From positions 62,001 through 126,000 of the forward strand of contig NZ_FOAF01000007.1 of NCBI RefSeq assembly GCF_900109575.1: 64,000 nt of DNA, read 5' to 3'. Shown here in pieces: positions 61,748 to 64,000 of the stretch. This DNA comes from Olivibacter domesticus. GTDB lineage: Bacteria; Bacteroidota; Bacteroidia; Sphingobacteriales; Sphingobacteriaceae. How positions within the stretch are numbered: the first letter of the stretch is position 1; the number at the start of each line of letters is the position of its first letter. Position numbers and translations under genes: made by a program. A model generated the notes under the pieces. That model saw only the letters and a program-made list of their open reading frames with translations. It did no database searches and was not told where the DNA came from.

Positions 61748-62905
61748 ATGCGTATAGAAGTCGCTAAAAGATTACAACATACTGAAGAATATTATTTTTC
61801 TAAAAAATTAAGGGAAATTGATGAACTTAACAAACAGGGCTTCAATGTCATTAATTTAGGTATTGGGAGCCCTGATCTTCCTCCTCATCCTTCGGTTATT
61901 GAAGCGCTGAATTATTATGCTTCGCTCCCTAACACACATGCGTATCAAAACTACAAGGGTATTCCTGCATTGAGAAATGCAATCGCTGCCTGGTACAAAA
62001 AGTTTTATGATGCTGATATAAACCCTGAAACAGAGGTGCTCCCGTTAATCGGGTCTAAAGAGGGTATCATGCACGTATGTATGACTTACTTACAAGAAGG
62101 AGACGAAGTGCTTATTCCCAACCCAGGATATCCAACCTATAGCGCTGCTGTAAGGCTTACAGGTGCTGAAGGCGTATATTATAACTTAAAGGAAGAGAAT
62201 AAATGGCTTCCAGATTTTGAGGAATTGGGGAAACAAGACCTAAGTAATGTTAAAATTATGTGGATAAACTATCCGCATATGCCCACTGGCGCACAAGCGA
62301 GTCAAACATTTTTCCAAGAATTGGTTTCTTTTGCCAGGAAGCATAACATTTTAATCTGTCATGATAATCCATACAGTTTTATACTGACTGATCAACCTAG
62401 TAGCCTTATGTCTGTTGATGGAGCGAAAGATGTCGCTATTGAATTAAATTCTTTCAGCAAATCCAGCAATATGGCCGGATGGCGGGTAGGCATGCTCATC
62501 GGTAATCAAGAGCGCGTTAATGAGATTTTAAGGTTTAAGAGCAACATGGACTCGGGCATGTTTTTACCACTTCAGATGGCCGCTGTAAAAGCACTAGCAC
62601 TTGATAAAGACTGGTATGCTGATCTGAACAACATATACAGGGCCCGAAGAGCTAAAGTTTATGTTTTACTTGATCTGCTCAATTGTACTTATGACATCAA
62701 CCACGTGGGCATGTTCGTTTGGGCTAAAATACCGCAACAATATGAGGACGGCTATCAACTCAGTGATAAAATACTAAGTGAATCGACCGTATTCATAACT
62801 CCTGGCGGAATCTTCGGAAGTGCTGGTAATTCTTACATACGTGTAAGCTTATGTACCTCTGAGGAAAAGCTTCAGGAAGCTATTGATAGAATAAAATTGA
62901 TATAA
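61748..62905 (+). CDS. PLP-dependent aminotransferase, class I
   Basis: A fold-type I aminotransferase of 385 residues. FNVINLGIGSPDLPPHP is the usual opening, SKEGIMHVCMTYLQEGDEV the cofactor-loop text, and SFSKSSNMAGWRVG contains the PLP Lys. YIRVSLC near the C-terminus holds the carboxylate-binding Arg. The sequence is nearest to the LL-diaminopimelate/aspartate aminotransferase group. Because it is followed 21 bp later by tyrA, it probably transaminates prephenate or hydroxyphenylpyruvate in tyrosine and phenylalanine synthesis. The rest of the aromatic cluster would lie beyond the window or elsewhere. Confidence 0.85.
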   Translation: MRIEVAKRLQHTEEYYFSKKLREIDELNKQGFNVINLGIGSPDLPPHPSVIEALNYYASLPNTHAYQNYKGIPALRNAIAAWYKKFYDADINPETEVLPLIGSKEGIMHVCMTYLQEGDEVLIPNPGYPTYSAAVRLTGAEGVYYNLKEENKWLPDFEELGKQDLSNVKIMWINYPHMPTGAQASQTFFQELVSFARKHNILICHDNPYSFILTDQPSSLMSVDGAKDVAIELNSFSKSSNMAGWRVGMLIGNQERVNEILRFKSNMDSGMFLPLQMAAVKALALDKDWYADLNNIYRARRAKVYVLLDLLNCTYDINHVGMFVWAKIPQQYEDGYQLSDKILSESTVFITPGGIFGSAGNSYIRVSLCTSEEKLQEAIDRIKLI

Positions 62906-62926
62906 TTTATTTAAATCCAATAAAAA

Positions 62927-63769
62927 ATGAATATTGCTATAGTAGGTGTTGGGCTTATAGGAGGTTCAATTGCGCTTGCTTTAAAAAATAAGGATTTCGT
63001 AACAAAGGTTATTGGCGTTGATAAGGACGAAACCAATCTTACAAAAGCGTTAAATATAGGTTTTATAGATGAGGTACAATCATTAAATGAAGCGATAAAA
63101 CATACAGATGTACTCATCCTGTCTACTCCCGTTGATGTGATTTGTAATATACTTCCAGATATACTAGATAAGATTAATGATCAACAAGTGGTGATGGACA
63201 TGGGATCTACTAAAGAGAAGTTGTTGGCAATTATTGATAAGCATCCTAAACGAGGACGGTTTGTGGCATGCCACCCCATGGCCGGTACAGAATATTCAGG
63301 GCCTGAGGCTGCCTTACCTAATCTATTTTCAGGAAAGACAATGATTTACTGCGACGCGACAAACAGTGACGAAGATGCATTCGATATTGCAGAAAGTATC
63401 ATAGATCAGTTGGAAATGAATACAGTTTTTATGAATGCTAAAGAGCATGATATCCATACTGCCTATGTTTCTCACATATCGCACATCACCTCATTTGCTT
63501 TAGCACTGACAGTGTTGGAAAAAGAAAAATCACAAGGACGGATTTTCGAGCTGGCAAGCTCAGGTTTTGAGTCTACCGTACGTTTAGCAAAAAGCTCGGC
63601 AGACATGTGGATTCCTATTTTTAAGCAAAATCGTAAAAACGTTATGGATGTACTGGCGGAGCACATTAGACAACTCCAGAATATGCAAAATCTATTGGAA
63701 AAAGAAGACTATCAGTCCTTTTATAAACTTATAAAGAAATCAAATAAAATCAAGAGAATACTTAAATAA
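62927..63769 (+). CDS. tyrA: Prephenate dehydrogenase
   Basis: Converts prephenate to hydroxyphenylpyruvate with NAD(P) for tyrosine. It has 280 residues. The Rossmann motif is IAIVGVGLIGGSIALAL, followed by STPVDVICNILP and MDMGSTKEKL. CHPMAGTEYSGPEAA is the TyrA active-site signature, and HDIHTAYVSHISHITSFAL carries the catalytic His region. There is no chorismate mutase or ACT domain. It is paired with the aminotransferase gene in one transcript and convergent with rsmE. Confidence 0.94.
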   Translation: MNIAIVGVGLIGGSIALALKNKDFVTKVIGVDKDETNLTKALNIGFIDEVQSLNEAIKHTDVLILSTPVDVICNILPDILDKINDQQVVMDMGSTKEKLLAIIDKHPKRGRFVACHPMAGTEYSGPEAALPNLFSGKTMIYCDATNSDEDAFDIAESIIDQLEMNTVFMNAKEHDIHTAYVSHISHITSFALALTVLEKEKSQGRIFELASSGFESTVRLAKSSADMWIPIFKQNRKNVMDVLAEHIRQLQNMQNLLEKEDYQSFYKLIKKSNKIKRILK

Positions 63770-63801
63770 GAGAATTTAAATAACTGGCGGGTAAAATAGA
63801 G

Positions 63802-63822
63802 TGGCTAGCTATGAGCTAACCA
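63802..63822. terminator. Weak hairpin between tyrA and rsmE
   Basis: TGGCTAGCT (63802-63810) and AGCTAACCA (63814-63822) pair with one mismatch around a 3-base loop, followed by TTTATC. It sits in the convergent spacer and may serve as terminator, but the T run is short. Confidence 0.35.
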
Positions 63823-63844
63823 TTTATCATGAGCAAATGAAAAA

Positions 63845-64000
63845 CTAATTTCTGTTTAAAACATTAATTTCAAAACAAGCATAAAGCGCTGCAGTTTCTG
63901 TTCGAAGGCGAGTATTTCCTAAACTTATGGGCCTAAACCCTTGGGCTAAAGACAGGTCGACTTCATTTAGACTGAAGTCACCTTCGGGACCTATGAGTAT
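63845..64000 (-). CDS. rsmE: 16S rRNA (uracil-1498-N3)-methyltransferase, C-terminal part
   Basis: The last 51 codons and stop of a gene that starts beyond the right edge. The visible protein begins ILIGPEGDFSLNEVD and includes SLGNTRLRTETAALYA. These are the two SAM-binding knot segments (IGPEGG-like and LG-x-RILRTETA-like) that mark RsmE of the SPOUT class. The usual second Gly of IGPEGG is Asp here, a common variation. RsmE methylates U1498 of 16S rRNA. Confidence 0.9.
   Translation of the reverse strand: MLIGPEGDFSLNEVDLSLAQGFRPISLGNTRLRTETAALYACFEINVLNRN

Noticed and set aside
1-64000. tRNA, rRNA, riboswitch, CRISPR array or insertion sequence
   Set aside because: The gene-free stretches were read for cloverleaf patterns, spaced direct repeats and transposase motifs; none was convincing. 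A covariance-model search could still find small RNAs I cannot see.

Overview
The window reads as chromosomal DNA of a Bacteroidota member, most likely family Sphingobacteriaceae (Sphingobacterium, Olivibacter or Pedobacter-like). The grounds are a SusC/SusD outer-membrane nutrient pair, a GldJ-type lipoprotein, DUF4270, DUF4834 and YfhO proteins, BshA of bacillithiol synthesis, an S46 dipeptidyl-peptidase, an OstA-like protein, AT-rich spacers, promoters of the TTG-N~20-TAnnTTTG type, and almost no Shine-Dalgarno sequences. No rRNA, tRNA, CRISPR array, prophage or insertion sequence was seen. The genus is inference.

Layout. 1-4.7 kb: 3' part of a glycan-uptake locus on the minus strand (susC, then susD cut by the left edge). 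5-9.1 kb, minus: SGNH hydrolase, purU, parE and a phosphomannose-isomerase-like cupin. 9.4-13.8 kb, plus: two-component system and a Pif1-like helicase. 13.8-18.5 kb, minus: M1 aminopeptidase and thioredoxin-fold lipoprotein pair, then an acyl-CoA dehydrogenase. 18.6-19.0 kb: a GC-rich, hairpin-rich, 406-bp element with terminal inverted repeats. 19.2-20.5 kb, minus: panD and panC for pantothenate. 20.6-23.2 kb, plus: short starch synthase and DUF4270 lipoprotein. 23.4-28.1 kb: gldJ, ispF, a small Cys-rich membrane protein and typA.

28.2-35.6 kb is the clearest accessory region, a tightly packed plus-strand surface-glycan cluster (three methyltransferases, GT4, Wzx-like flippase, two GT2-type transferases, DUF5672). 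The TylF-like gene in it is bracketed by two degenerate copies of the junction between the first and third methyltransferase genes. One copy begins with a piece resembling the flippase 5' end. This looks like a recombination scar.

35.7-40.5 kb, minus: tilS, a two-TM PH-like protein, DUF4834 and YfhO. 40.7-45.5 kb, plus: OstA-like protein and S46 peptidase. 45.5-48.5 kb, minus: Gfo/Idh oxidoreductase, miaA and an unrecognised protein. 48.6-51.6 kb, plus: a beta-lactamase-fold hydrolase with a leftover GH3 C-terminal domain, and bshA. 51.7-51.84 kb: a REP-like repeat and a near-consensus parS-like site. 51.8-54.5 kb, minus: thioredoxin protein, small lipoprotein, lactonase, holin-like protein. 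54.7-59.7 kb: the rimP-nusA-infB operon, whose leader carries a strong promoter followed at once by a terminator-like hairpin, suggesting attenuation by NusA. 59.8-64 kb: MsbA-like ABC exporter, aminotransferase plus tyrA, and the 3' end of rsmE cut by the right edge.

Most of the window is housekeeping. The points most worth following up are the mosaic around the TylF gene, the 406-bp palindromic element, the nusA leader hairpin, a recurrent TAnnTTTG-N4-ATG arrangement that predicts leaderless mRNAs, and the parS-like site. All family calls rest on reading motifs by eye; no database search was run.
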